Assembly: GCF_000982955.1 (NCBI RefSeq)
Contig: NZ_KQ058852.1
Location: 1 to 64,000, forward strand
Length of the DNA stretch: 64,000 nucleotides
Reading direction: 5' to 3'
From: Micromonospora sp. HK10
Lineage (GTDB): Bacteria > Actinomycetota > Actinomycetes > Mycobacteriales > Micromonosporaceae
Part shown: positions 26,539 to 35,749 of the stretch, piece by piece
How the letters are laid out: each line of letters opens with the position of its first letter
Numbering within the stretch: the first letter of the stretch is position 1
The notes under the pieces: generated by a model
What the model was told of the DNA's origin: nothing
Database searches by the model: none
The model's input: only the letters and a program-made list of their open reading frames with translations
Made by a program: the position numbers and the translations under genes

Positions 26539-28346
26539 GACCGGACCAGCCCGGCGCCGTCGTGCCGCCGATCCGGCTCGGCGGAGAGCACGGCCCGGTA
26601 GGCCGGAACCTCGGCCAGCAGCGCCGAGTGGGTGCCGACGGCGACGATTCGCCCGCGGTCGAGCAGGGCGACCCGGTCGGCGAGCGCCACCGTGGAGGGG
26701 CGGTGCACCACCAGCAGCGCGGTGGTGTCCCGCAGCACCCGGCGCAGCGCCGCCTCGACCAGCGCCTCGGTGTGCACGTCGAGCGCGGAGAGCGGGTCGT
26801 CGAGGACGAGCAGCGCGGGCCGGCCGAGCACCGCCCGGGCCAGCGCGAGCCGCTGCCGCTGCCCGCCGGAGAGGGAGAGCCCCTGCTCGCCCACCCGGGT
26901 GGCCAGCCCCCACGGCAGGTCGTACGCGAACTCCGCCTGGGCCAGCGCGAGCGCGGCGCGGACCTCGTCCTCGCCGGCCTCGGGTCGGCCCAGGGTGAGG
27001 TTCTCCCAGACCGACATGGAGAAGAGCGTGGGCTCCTCGAAGGCCACCCCGACCAGTCGGCGCAGCGACCCCAGGCGCAGGTCACGCAGGTCGTGCCCGT
27101 CCAGGGTGATCCGGCCGGTGGTGACCTCGTGCAGCCGGGGGACCAGCGACAGCAGGGTGCTCTTGCCGCAGCCGGTCGCGCCGACCAGGGCCAGCGTCTC
27201 GCCGGGCTCGACGGTCAGCTCGATCTCGCGCAGCACCGGCGCCCCGCCCGGGTAGCGGAAGCCCACCCGTTCGAAGCGCAGCCGGCCGCACACCTCGGCC
27301 CGGTCCAGCGCCCGGGCGTGCGGTGCGTCCACGATGGCCGGTGGGGTGTCCAGCACCTCCTGGATCCGGTCGGCGGCGGTCGCCGCCTCCTGGCCGTTGG
27401 CGATGATCCAGCCGAGCGACTGCACCGGCCAGATCAGCATCAGCTGGAGGCTGACGAAGGCGACCAGCTCGCCGATGGTGAGCCCGCCCCGGGCCACCGC
27501 CGTGGCCCCGGCGACCAGCACCACCCCGAGGGTGAGGTTGCCGACCAGGTCGAACAGCGCCGAGGTGCGGGCCAGCAGCCGGGCCTTGCCGATGCCGGTG
27601 TCGTGCAGGGCCCGCGCGCCGGTCGAGAAGCGGGTGGCCAGCTCCGGCCCCCGCCCGTACGCCCGCGCGGTGCGCAGCCCCAGCGCGGTCTCCTCGACCA
27701 GGGTGGCCACGTCGCCCTGCTGGTCCTGCATCCGCCGGGACGCCGCGTGGTAGTGCCGGGCGAACCGGCGGCTGATCAGGAACAGCGGCACCGCGCTCGC
27801 CGCCACCAGCAGGCCGAGCCACGGGTGCAGCCGGATCAGCAGCACCACCACGGCCGCGTAGGTGACCAGGTTGAGCACCAGGAAGAGCAGGCCGAAGGAG
27901 AGGAACCGGCGGATCACCGACAGGTCGCCGGTGATCCGGGAGAGCAGTTGGCCGGACTGCCAGCGGTCGTGGCAGCCGGCCGGGAGGCGTTGCAGGTGCG
28001 CGTAGATGTCGGCCCGGATCGCCGCCTCCATGCCGACCGAGGAGGAGGACTGGGTCCACCGGCGGATGAAGATCAGCACCGCCTCGGCCAGGCCGAGCGC
28101 GAGGGCGAGGGCGCCGAGCCGGAGCAGCCCGGCCTCGTCGTGCCGGGCCACCGGCCCGTCCACCACCCGCTGCACCACCAGCGGCACCGCGAGGCCGGCC
28201 GCGGTGGCGGCCAGCGCCGCGACCAGCAGCCAGGAGAACTCCGCCGCGTACGGGCGCAGATAGGGGTGCAGCCGCCAGAGGTTGCGCAGCGGGTGGCGAC
28301 GGGCGTGGACACGCACCGCCGGGTTGCCGTCGCTCAGCGCAGGCAC
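26535..28346 (-). CDS. ABC exporter half-transporter, degenerate-site subunit
   Basis: 603 residues with six transmembrane helices (about 35-330) and an ATPase domain. Walker A is GATGCGKST, the signature is canonical (LSLSGGQRQRLALARA), and Walker B reads LLVLDDPLSALD, with Asp replacing the catalytic Glu. The His of the H-loop is kept (VVHRPST). Together with LSAGQ in the partner, this predicts one inactive and one active ATP site, the pattern of heterodimeric exporters. The GTG start is six bases after a TACCGT -10 box and has no clear Shine-Dalgarno. Confidence 0.9.
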   Translation of the reverse strand: MPALSDGNPAVRVHARRHPLRNLWRLHPYLRPYAAEFSWLLVAALAATAAGLAVPLVVQRVVDGPVARHDEAGLLRLGALALALGLAEAVLIFIRRWTQSSSSVGMEAAIRADIYAHLQRLPAGCHDRWQSGQLLSRITGDLSVIRRFLSFGLLFLVLNLVTYAAVVVLLIRLHPWLGLLVAASAVPLFLISRRFARHYHAASRRMQDQQGDVATLVEETALGLRTARAYGRGPELATRFSTGARALHDTGIGKARLLARTSALFDLVGNLTLGVVLVAGATAVARGGLTIGELVAFVSLQLMLIWPVQSLGWIIANGQEAATAADRIQEVLDTPPAIVDAPHARALDRAEVCGRLRFERVGFRYPGGAPVLREIELTVEPGETLALVGATGCGKSTLLSLVPRLHEVTTGRITLDGHDLRDLRLGSLRRLVGVAFEEPTLFSMSVWENLTLGRPEAGEDEVRAALALAQAEFAYDLPWGLATRVGEQGLSLSGGQRQRLALARAVLGRPALLVLDDPLSALDVHTEALVEAALRRVLRDTTALLVVHRPSTVALADRVALLDRGRIVAVGTHSALLAEVPAYRAVLSAEPDRRHDGAGLVRS

Positions 28347-28352
28347 TATCCG

Positions 28353-28358
28353 ACGGTA
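28353..28358 (-). promoter_or_regulatory. -10 box of the exporter operon, leaderless type
   Basis: TACCGT on the minus strand, six bases before the GTG at 28346. Confidence 0.45.
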
Positions 28359-28383
28359 GCGGCCCGGTGCGACACGTTGGCTG

Positions 28384-28896
28384 TCAGCTAGCCGTCAACC
28401 GTCCCTCATGCCCGAGAAGCCAGTTCTTCACGTCCAGGCCCCACCGGTAGCCACCGAGCGTGCCGTCGGTGCGCAGCACCCGGTGGCAGGGCACGAAGAG
28501 GGCGGCGGCGTTGCGGGCGCAGGCCGCCGCGGCCGCGCGGACCGCCGCGGGACGGCCGGCCAGCCCGGCGAATCCGGTGTACGTCACCGGCTCGCCCGGC
28601 TTCACCTCCCGCAGCACCTGCCAGGCGTGCGCCAGGAAGGCGCCGTCGGTGTGTTGCCGCACCGGGACGGTGTCGATCGCGGTCAGCTCGCCGGCCAGGT
28701 ACGCCCGGACCGCGGCGGTCACCGGGCCGAGATCGGCCCGCTCCCGCAGCTCGCCGCGCAGGCTCGGGTGCACGAGCGGCGCGAGGTCGACCGGGGCGGC
28801 GGTGAAGCCGGCGGCGCGGACCGCCCCGTCCGGTCCGGCGAGGACGCTGAGCGGGCCGGCGGGGGTGTCGATGACGGTGCTGTCCAGTGTGTTCAT
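28384..28896 (-). CDS. ogt: Methylated-DNA--protein-cysteine methyltransferase
   Basis: Suicide repair enzyme that removes alkyl groups from O6-guanine or O4-thymine. The 170 residues carry the active-site VPCHRVL with the acceptor Cys at about 138, the RAAAAACARN helix with the Arg finger, and GGYRWGLDVKNWLL at the end. The ATG at 28896 overlaps the stop of the Ada-AlkA fusion gene (ATGA), so a direct-reversal and a base-excision enzyme for alkylation damage are made together. Confidence 0.95.
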   Translation of the reverse strand: MNTLDSTVIDTPAGPLSVLAGPDGAVRAAGFTAAPVDLAPLVHPSLRGELRERADLGPVTAAVRAYLAGELTAIDTVPVRQHTDGAFLAHAWQVLREVKPGEPVTYTGFAGLAGRPAAVRAAAAACARNAAALFVPCHRVLRTDGTLGGYRWGLDVKNWLLGHEGRLTAS

Positions 28897-30368
28897 GCCG
28901 CTCTCCAGAGTCGGATCACCGCGTACGACCGCCAGGGGCGCCAGCGGTCCGCGTACGCGTGCAGGGTCTTCGGGTCGTCGGGCGCGCCGAGCGCGGTCGC
29001 GCCCCGGCGGACACCCAGGTCGGTGGCGAGGAAGGCGTCCGGGTCGCCGAGGGCGCGCATGGCCACGTAGCCGGCGGTCCACGGGCCGATCCCGGGCAGC
29101 GCGGTCAGCCGCCGTACCGTCTCCTCCCGGTCCCCGCCGGGTTCCAGGTCGAGGTCGCCGGCGGCGACCGCCCGGGCGAGCGCGCGCAGCGTCTCGCGCC
29201 GGGCGGCCGGCATCCGGAAGGCCGGTTCGGGCGCCGCCGCCACCGCCGCCGGGTCCGGGAACGCGGACAGCTCCGGCCGGTCGCCGCCGCCGTCCGGGCC
29301 GTCGGTACCGTGCCCGGTCCGGCCGTCGGCGACGGCGGTGGCGGCGAGCAGGTGGCTGAGCGTGGTCCGGGCGGACCGGAGCGAGATCTGCTGGGTGGTG
29401 ACGGCGCGGACGGCCATCTCGAAGCCGTCCACCGCGTGCGGGAGCCGGACGCCGGGCTCGGCCCGTACGGCCGGGCCCAGGACCGGGTCGGCGGCCAGGG
29501 TGGCGTCGACCGCCACCGGGTCGGCGTCCAGGTCGAGCAGGCGACGGCAGCGGGCCACCGCCGGCGCCAGGTCGCGCAGGTCGGCCAGGCGCAGGGTGGC
29601 GGCCACGTGGCCGTCGGCCGGGGTCAGCGCGACGCTGCCGGGCCCGTGCGGCAACCGCAACCCCCGGTGGTACGTCCCGTCGCGGACCTCCTCCACCCCG
29701 GGCAGCGCGCGCAGGGCGAGGAAGTCCAGCAGCGCCGCCGCGTGCAACGGCGGCCGGTACGCCAGCCGCAGCGAGATGGTGCCCGCGCCGCCCGCCACCG
29801 GCCGGCCGCTCCGGCTGATCCGCAGGTCGGACGGGGTGGCCGCGTACACCTCGCGGACCGTGTCGTTGAACTGCCGGACGCTGCCGAACCCGGCGGCGAA
29901 GGCGATCTCGGCCATGCCCAGCTCGGTGGTCTCGATCAGGATCCGGGCGGTCTGCGCCCGCTGCGCCCGGGCCAGCGCGAGCGGACCGGCGCCCAGCTCC
30001 GCGTGCAGCATCCGGTGCAGGTGCCGCTCGGTGTAGCCGAGCCGGGCGGCCAACCCGGGCACGCCGTCCCGGTCCACCACCCCGTCCGCGATCAGCCGCA
30101 TCGCCCGGCCCACCACGTCGGCCCGGACGTCCCACTGCGGGGAGCCCGGGGCGGCGTCCGGTCGGCAGCGGCGGCAGGCACGCAGCCCGGCGCCCTGCGC
30201 GGCGGCCGCCGACGGGAAGAACCGGACGTTCTGCCGCTTCGGCGTCATCGCCGGACAGGACGGCCGGCAGTAGATCCCGGTCGAGGTCACGCCGGTGTAG
30301 AACCACCCGTCGAACCGCTGGTCGCGGCTGTCGACGGCCCGGTAGCACCGTTCGAAGTCCAACTCCAC
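28893..30368 (-). CDS. Ada-type regulator fused to AlkA DNA glycosylase
   Basis: 491 residues. Residues 1-75 are the Ada N-terminal zinc domain with four Cys (GIYCRPSCPA and ACRRC), the first being the methyl-phosphotriester acceptor. Residues of about 80-180 hold an AraC-type DNA-binding domain (GYTERHLHRMLHAE, MAEIAFAAGFGSVRQFNDTV). From about 190 follows AlkA 3-methyladenine glycosylase with the helix-hairpin-helix LPGIGPWTAGYVAMRALG and the catalytic Asp in FLATDLGVRRG. The start GTG at 30368 has AGGA nine bases upstream; an upstream GTG at 30449 would add 27 residues. It likely senses methyl damage and activates its own operon. Confidence 0.93.
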   Translation of the reverse strand: MELDFERCYRAVDSRDQRFDGWFYTGVTSTGIYCRPSCPAMTPKRQNVRFFPSAAAAQGAGLRACRRCRPDAAPGSPQWDVRADVVGRAMRLIADGVVDRDGVPGLAARLGYTERHLHRMLHAELGAGPLALARAQRAQTARILIETTELGMAEIAFAAGFGSVRQFNDTVREVYAATPSDLRISRSGRPVAGGAGTISLRLAYRPPLHAAALLDFLALRALPGVEEVRDGTYHRGLRLPHGPGSVALTPADGHVAATLRLADLRDLAPAVARCRRLLDLDADPVAVDATLAADPVLGPAVRAEPGVRLPHAVDGFEMAVRAVTTQQISLRSARTTLSHLLAATAVADGRTGHGTDGPDGGGDRPELSAFPDPAAVAAAPEPAFRMPAARRETLRALARAVAAGDLDLEPGGDREETVRRLTALPGIGPWTAGYVAMRALGDPDAFLATDLGVRRGATALGAPDDPKTLHAYADRWRPWRSYAVIRLWRAA

Positions 30369-30903
30369 GCCATCGATCCTGCCTCGCAGGTCCCGCCGCC
30401 GGCTGGCGGGATTCGGACCTGACCGTACGCCTCCCGTGCGGGTCTTCACCGGCGACGGCGGGTCGGTGCCTCCGTAGCATCAGCGCGTCGGTCTCGACGG
30501 GCGTACGCCTGGGACGGCGCGCGACCTGTCCCGGCCGAGCCGGCGCAGCACTTTTCCTCGATATGCCTCAGGGGCATATTCATGCCGCTGAGGCATATCG
30601 CGCTGAAGTGGTGCGCCGGCTCCACGGTCGCCGGCCCCTCAGGAGGAGCCCGCACCGGACGGGCGCTGGCCGCCGTTGCCGGGCGTCCGCGATGCGCGTC
30701 CGCAATCGTCGGCTCCGTCGGGCGCGGCGACGGCTCCGACCCACCCTCGACGAGCTCGGTGACGCCGCAGGTCAGGCGCGGGATCCCAGGCCTGGCAACG
30801 GATTTCGGCGCGGAAAGTGTCGGTAGTGGCCGGTACCGTCCCGCCACCAACTCAGGAAAAGGTGCGGGGAGATGGCGAGCGTGGCCGGGCGGGGTGCCCG
30901 CTG
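30369..30903. other. Divergent intergenic region with long inverted repeat
   Basis: These 535 bases hold the 86-bp imperfect hairpin at 30537-30622 and a tiny ORF at 30872-30904. Small open frames on both strands begin inside the hairpin arms, but their codon pattern and composition (Arg/Pro/Ala-rich) do not look like protein. Confidence 0.6.
30537..30622. repeat. Imperfect 41-bp inverted repeat
   Basis: Bases 30537-30577 and 30582-30622 are reverse complements at 35 of 41 positions, around a four-base ATTC centre. The best part is a perfect 13-base block (CTGAGGCATATCG) in each arm. It could be a large operator, a cruciform or a mobile-element remnant. Confidence 0.85.
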
Positions 30904-30904
30904 A
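30872..30904 (+). CDS. Possible 10-residue leader peptide
   Basis: ATG at 30872, preceded by AGGAAAAGG, encodes MASVAGRGAR. The TGA shares its last base with the ATG of the next gene (TGATG), an arrangement that permits translational coupling. It is seen in the sequence only; it could be chance. Confidence 0.25.
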   Translation: MASVAGRGAR

Positions 30905-31359
30905 TGCGGTCGGAGCGGATACGGCTGGACCGCGCGGTGGTGCAGGGCTTCTACGACCGGATGCGGGTGGTGGCGTCGGCGGCGTACGGCGCGATCGAGC
31001 GGGACCGGGCCGACGATCCGGGGCGGCCCTTCGCCGAGACCGCGTGCGGCCGGCTGGCCCGTTCGCTCGACCCGGCCGGGCTGCGCGCCCTCGGCATGTG
31101 GGCGCACCACTGGTGCATGCGCTTCTACGACGACGACACCCGGGTCGCGGTGCGGCTGGTGCGGCACGTCGCCGGCCGGTCCGGGTTGGGCTGGACCGCC
31201 GACGAGGTGCGCTGGCTGCTCGACCAGTCGTACGCCGCCGGCCCGGCCGCCGCGCACCGGTTCGTCCTGCCCCGCGCGGCGGCGGCGGAGCTACCGCCCG
31301 GCGCCCTGGCCGAGCGGGGTGACGGCCCGCCCGAGATCCCGCGGCTCCTGGCCGGCTGA
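30904..31359 (+). CDS. Hypothetical protein, 151 aa
   Basis: Not recognised. The product is soluble and mixed in composition, with no signal or membrane segment; a central stretch reads MWAHHWCMRFYDDD and a Trp-rich helix follows (WTADEVRWLLDQSY). The start ATG 30904 follows a short coupled reading frame; a GTG at 30817 would add 29 low-quality residues. The last 235 bases overlap the tail of the EamA gene on the other strand, which is unusual. Either the gene or the EamA tail may be mis-delimited. Confidence 0.55.
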   Translation: MRSERIRLDRAVVQGFYDRMRVVASAAYGAIERDRADDPGRPFAETACGRLARSLDPAGLRALGMWAHHWCMRFYDDDTRVAVRLVRHVAGRSGLGWTADEVRWLLDQSYAAGPAAAHRFVLPRAAAAELPPGALAERGDGPPEIPRLLAG

Positions 31360-32225
31360 TCCGCCGTCCCGCGTCGGTCGGGGAGCTGGCCGACCACCAT
31401 CGCGGCTACCGCGACCAGGAATCCGGCGAGCTGGAGCGGGCGGAGGGACTGGCCCAACACCAGCCAGCCGAGCGCGGCGGCGGTCAGCGGGCTGAGCGCG
31501 CCGAGCACCGACACCCGGGTGGCCGGCAGCCGGGCCGCGCCCCGGAACCAGAGCGTGTACGCCAGGGCGGTGCCGACCAGCCCGAGCCAGGCGTACCCGA
31601 GCAGGGCGGGCCCGTCCGGCGCGGGCGGCGCGCCCTCCACGGCGGCGGCGACCGGCACGATCATGAGGCCGCCAGCGACGAGCTGCCAGCTCGTCGCGGC
31701 GAGGATGCCGACGCCGGCCGGGCGCCCCCAGCGGCGGGTGAGCACCAGGCCGGCGGCCATCGCGGCGGTGCCGGCGAGGCCGGCCGCGACGCCGAGCGGG
31801 TCGAGGCCGGCGTCGCCGCGCAGCACCACCAGGGCGACGCCGGCCGGTGCGACGAGCGCGGCGAGCAGGGGCCGGCGGCCGGGCCGTTCGCCGAGGGCCG
31901 CCACGCCGAGCGCCGCGACGAGCAGCGGCTGGGCCGCCCCCAGCACCGCGGCGGTGCCACCGGGCAGCCGGTACGCGGCGACGAAGAGCAGCGGGAAGAA
32001 GGCGCCGATGTTCAGCGCGCCGAGTACCGCGGCGCGCCACCACCAGTCGCCGGCCGGGCGGCGCCGGGTCAGGGCGAGCAGCAGCAGCCCGGCCGGCAGG
32101 GCGCGCAGCGCGCCGGACCAGAGCGGCCGGTCGGCCGGCAGCAGCTCCGCGGTGACCAGGTAGGTGGTGCCCCAGGTGGCGGGGGCGGCGGCGGTGAGCG
32201 CGACGTCGGTCCAGCGGCGATCCAC
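31125..32225 (-). CDS. EamA/RhaT-family (DMT) transporter with long tail
   Basis: Ten-helix drug/metabolite transporter. Residues of about 1-285 hold two EamA repeats (WGTTYLVTAELLP start; PLLVAALGVAALGERP ending repeat one; LSPLTAAALGWLVLGQSL in repeat two). After GQLPDRRG the frame continues for about 75 hydrophilic, Ser/Arg-rich residues that family members lack, antisense to the preceding gene. GTG 32225 has AGGAAAGAG upstream. It is divergent from a MarR gene with an operator between them, so it is probably a MarR-controlled efflux pump. Confidence 0.85.
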   Translation of the reverse strand: MDRRWTDVALTAAAPATWGTTYLVTAELLPADRPLWSGALRALPAGLLLLALTRRRPAGDWWWRAAVLGALNIGAFFPLLFVAAYRLPGGTAAVLGAAQPLLVAALGVAALGERPGRRPLLAALVAPAGVALVVLRGDAGLDPLGVAAGLAGTAAMAAGLVLTRRWGRPAGVGILAATSWQLVAGGLMIVPVAAAVEGAPPAPDGPALLGYAWLGLVGTALAYTLWFRGAARLPATRVSVLGALSPLTAAALGWLVLGQSLRPLQLAGFLVAVAAMVVGQLPDRRGTADQPARSRGISGGPSPRSARAPGGSSAAAARGRTNRCAAAGPAAYDWSSSQRTSSAVQPNPDRPATCRTSRTATRVSSS

Positions 32226-32250
32226 GACGATCTCTTTCCTCGATGATAAG

Positions 32251-32268
32251 TAGCTTACCGCTAAGCTA
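32251..32268. promoter_or_regulatory. MarR-type operator between eamA and marR
   Basis: TAGCTTA-CCGC-TAAGCTA is a perfect 7-bp inverted repeat. It overlaps a likely -10 box of marR (TAAGCT, 32262-32267) and lies just upstream of a -10 box for the transporter (TATCAT on the minus strand, 32248-32243). It is AT-rich against a GC-rich background. Confidence 0.7.
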
Positions 32269-32298
32269 GCGAGTGTCGAGCGAAAGGGGAAGTGGGAG

Positions 32299-32829
32299 GT
32301 GCGGCACAATCCCTGGGTGGCAACGGACGAGGTGGACCTCATCGTCGAGCAGTGGCGGCGGGAGCGGGCCGGGCTGCGGCCCGAGCCGATGGCCGTCTTC
32401 GGCCGGATCTACCGGCTGGCCCGGCTGGTCGGAGACGGTCAGGAGCGGGTGTACGCCAACTGGGGGATCGGCCGCGGCGAGTTCGACGTGCTGGCCGCGC
32501 TGCGCCGCTCCGGCGCGCCCTACACCCTCGCCCCGAAGGCGCTCACCGCCGCTTTGATGCTCACCTCCGGCGGGATGACCGGCCGGCTCGACCGGTTGGA
32601 ACGGGCCGGCCTGGTCCGGCGCGCCCCCGACCCCGCCGACCGGCGCGCCCTGCGGGTCAGCCTCACCGACGCCGGCCGCCGGGTCGTCGAGGAGTCGGTC
32701 GAGGCCGGCCTCGAGGTGCAGCGGCGGATCCTCGACGCGCTGCCCGCCGCGGACCAGGAGCGGCTGGGCGACCTGCTCCGTACGCTGCTCGCCGCCGCCG
32801 AGGCGGACCGGCCCGATCAGGCAGGATGA
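32299..32829 (+). CDS. MarR-family transcriptional regulator
   Basis: 176 residues. Winged helix-turn-helix: FDVLAALRRSGAPYTLAPKAL, then LMLTSGGMTGRLDRLERAGLVRR and the wing segment DPADRRALRVSLTDAGRRVV, flanked by dimerisation helices. The start GTG at 32299 is preceded by AGGGG; a GTG at 32317 is an alternative. It is divergent from the EamA transporter, with a perfect inverted repeat between, so it most likely represses both genes until a small ligand binds. Confidence 0.92.
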   Translation: MRHNPWVATDEVDLIVEQWRRERAGLRPEPMAVFGRIYRLARLVGDGQERVYANWGIGRGEFDVLAALRRSGAPYTLAPKALTAALMLTSGGMTGRLDRLERAGLVRRAPDPADRRALRVSLTDAGRRVVEESVEAGLEVQRRILDALPAADQERLGDLLRTLLAAAEADRPDQAG

Positions 32830-32860
32830 TCCTGACCCGTCCCCGACCGGAAGGACCACC

Positions 32861-33604
32861 GTGCCCGCCAGCGAACCGACCATCGTCGCCACCAGCATGG
32901 GCTTCAGCGGCCGCCGCCGGGGCCCCTGGGACGCCCAGCCCGGACCGGTCTTCGACCTGATGGCCGAGTTGGCGCAGGCCGGCGCGGCGCCGAAGATCTG
33001 CTACCTCAACCAGGCCGTCGGCGACCAGCCCACCTCGTTCACCCTGTTTCACGGCGCCTTCGCCGGCACCCGCTACCGCGCCTCCCACCTGGCGCTCTTT
33101 CCGATGCCCAACGTCGACGACATCCGGGCCCACCTGCTCGACCAGGACATCATCTGGGTCGGCGGCGGCAGCGTGGCCAACCTCTGCGCGGTCTGGCGGG
33201 TGCACGGCCTGCCGGACATCCTGCACGAGTGCTGGCAGGCCGGGGTCGTGCTGGGCGGGGTTTCCGCCGGGTCGATCTGCTGGCACCGGGGTGGCGCCAC
33301 CGACAGCTTCGGCCCGACCCTGCGGGCGTTCACCGACGGCCTCGGCTGGCTCCCGTACGGCAACGGCGTGCACTACGACAGCGAGGAGCAGCGGCGACCG
33401 CTGATGCACCGGCTGGTCGGCGACGGCACGCTCCCCACCAGCCACTGCACGGACGACGGGGTCGGCCTCGTCTACCGGGGCACCCGGCTCGCCGAGGCGG
33501 TCGCGGACCGGGAGGGGGTGGCCGCGTACGAGGTGAGCCGCGCCGACGACGGCAGCGTCCAGGAGACCCGGATCGAGCCGCGGCTGCTGACCCGACCGGC
33601 CTGA
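32861..33604 (+). CDS. Peptidase E (S51 family) / type 1 glutamine amidotransferase-like
   Basis: 247 residues. The nucleophile elbow GVSAGSICW (Ser at about 133) and the upstream WVGGGSVANL match the S51 aspartyl-dipeptidase family, and HCTDDGVGLVYRG lies near the end. The usual role is release of N-terminal Asp from dipeptides in the cytosol. The start GTG has GGAAGGA upstream. It is 31 bases after marR on the same strand, but a functional link is not evident. It may help use peptides taken up by the importers. Confidence 0.88.
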   Translation: MPASEPTIVATSMGFSGRRRGPWDAQPGPVFDLMAELAQAGAAPKICYLNQAVGDQPTSFTLFHGAFAGTRYRASHLALFPMPNVDDIRAHLLDQDIIWVGGGSVANLCAVWRVHGLPDILHECWQAGVVLGGVSAGSICWHRGGATDSFGPTLRAFTDGLGWLPYGNGVHYDSEEQRRPLMHRLVGDGTLPTSHCTDDGVGLVYRGTRLAEAVADREGVAAYEVSRADDGSVQETRIEPRLLTRPA

Positions 33605-33720
33605 ACCCGGCGGCCGGGACGCGCCGGTCGCGCCGCCTCCGGCAGGCGGGTTCCCGATGGTCCGGGTCCCTTTTCCCGGTCGCCGTGGACCTGCCTGCCC
33701 GGGAGCGCGGGCGAACCGCG

Positions 33721-33726
33721 TAAGCT
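33721..33726 (+). promoter_or_regulatory. -10 box of ychF, leaderless type
   Basis: TAAGCT ends eight bases before the GTG at 33735; no Shine-Dalgarno is visible. Confidence 0.45.
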
Positions 33727-33734
33727 GGCTCGTC

Positions 33735-34820
<1,086 letters not shown>

Positions 34821-34878
34821 ACCCGGCCCGTTCCCGCAGGCCAGGTGGGTGTGCATGGTGCCTGGTGAGGGGGTCGTG

Positions 34879-35068
34879 ATGACCGCGACACCGAACGATC
34901 AGGCCGGACGCAAGAAGCGGCCTGAGCCCTCGGCGGAGCAGACGGCCGTCGAGTTGCCCGGGCGGCGAAGGAGCAGGGCCTGTCGCTGGCGGGCCCGGAT
35001 GGTCCGCTGAAGCAGTGACCAGGACGGTCCTGGAGCCAAGGAACTACGACCTGGAGATCCGCAAGGTC
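34879..35068 (+). pseudogene. Remnant of an IS256-family transposase
   Basis: An ATG at 34879 opens MTATPNDQAGRKKRPEPSAE, then the frame breaks. A second frame carries ARAAKEQGLSLAGPDGPLKQ before a stop, and a third gives LTRTVLE. Joined, these match the conserved N-terminus of IS256-type transposases (AKEQGLSLxGPDGLLKQLTKTVLE). At least two frameshifts and loss of all catalytic parts show that it is dead. No terminal inverted repeats are visible nearby. Confidence 0.75.
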
Positions 35069-35076
35069 GTGGTGTG

Positions 35077-35679
35077 TCAGGGACGGCGAAGCAGATCAAG
35101 CACGCGTGCTTGCAGTGCCGGTTGCACGCCGCGTTCGGCCATTCCTTTCTGCACGAGTTGAAGCTCAGCGCCGTGCACCCGCATGTGATCGATCAGCGGC
35201 AGGTAGCGGTCCGGGCGGTCCCGATAGAGTTCGGAGACCAACCGGAGCTCCAGCCGGACCGCGGGAACCCTGTGCTTGCCGCACTGGACCTGAACGTAGT
35301 GCTGCCACGGGCCGGCCCCGATGCATTCGAGCGCGTCGGTATCGGCCGGTCGCTCGACGGTGCTTGCCTCGACACCGATGCCATCGACCTGATGGTGCGC
35401 GAAGTACTGCCGGGCGTCCGGGAGCCAGACCGGCGGCCGCAGACAGGGGAATCGGGACAGCGCGGCTGCGATGCTGTCGACGTCGTCACGCCGGGAAACC
35501 AGGATGTCGATGTCGCCTGCGGGCAGTTCGACGCCCTGTAACAGAGCAGCGCTGGTGCCGACCAGTCGGTAGCCGAGTCCTGTGGCGTCCGGATCGATCT
35601 GGCCAAGAACCGTGGAGAGGATCTTCCGCAGCTCTGCCTGGTCGCGCAGTGGTCTTGGTCTCGCCTGGTTCTGATCCAT
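35077..35679 (-). CDS. Nucleotidyltransferase-fold protein
   Basis: 200 residues. The segment LVGTSAALLQGVELPAGDID followed by ILV matches the nucleotidyltransferase superfamily pattern (Gly-Ser motif, then Asp-x-Asp). The C-terminal half is helical and contains many His and Arg. Members include aminoglycoside-type nucleotidyltransferases and MNT antitoxins, but no HEPN partner gene is adjacent, so the substrate is unknown. Translation initiation is weak (GAGG 11 bases upstream of ATG 35679). Codon bias is looser than in the neighbours, in line with recent acquisition beside an IS remnant. Confidence 0.7.
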   Translation of the reverse strand: MDQNQARPRPLRDQAELRKILSTVLGQIDPDATGLGYRLVGTSAALLQGVELPAGDIDILVSRRDDVDSIAAALSRFPCLRPPVWLPDARQYFAHHQVDGIGVEASTVERPADTDALECIGAGPWQHYVQVQCGKHRVPAVRLELRLVSELYRDRPDRYLPLIDHMRVHGAELQLVQKGMAERGVQPALQARVLDLLRRP

Positions 35680-35749
35680 GGCTGGACGGTGCCTCAGGGG
35701 TCTGACAGTGAGATGCGGCGGTGATGGCCTCTGCGCGATCCTTGCTGGC

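Noticed and set aside
30446..30850. Protein gene on the minus strand over the long inverted repeat
   Set aside because: Pro/Arg/Ala-rich translation, no ribosome-binding site, and the frame only exists through the hairpin arms.
34821..35076. Intact insertion sequence
   Set aside because: Only about 60 codons of an IS256-type N-terminus in three different frames remain, with no inverted repeats or catalytic DDE region.
35077..35679. Toxin-antitoxin pair (MNT/HEPN) around the nucleotidyltransferase-like gene
   Set aside because: No HEPN-like or other small toxin gene is adjacent on the same strand; the neighbour is a sulfotransferase.
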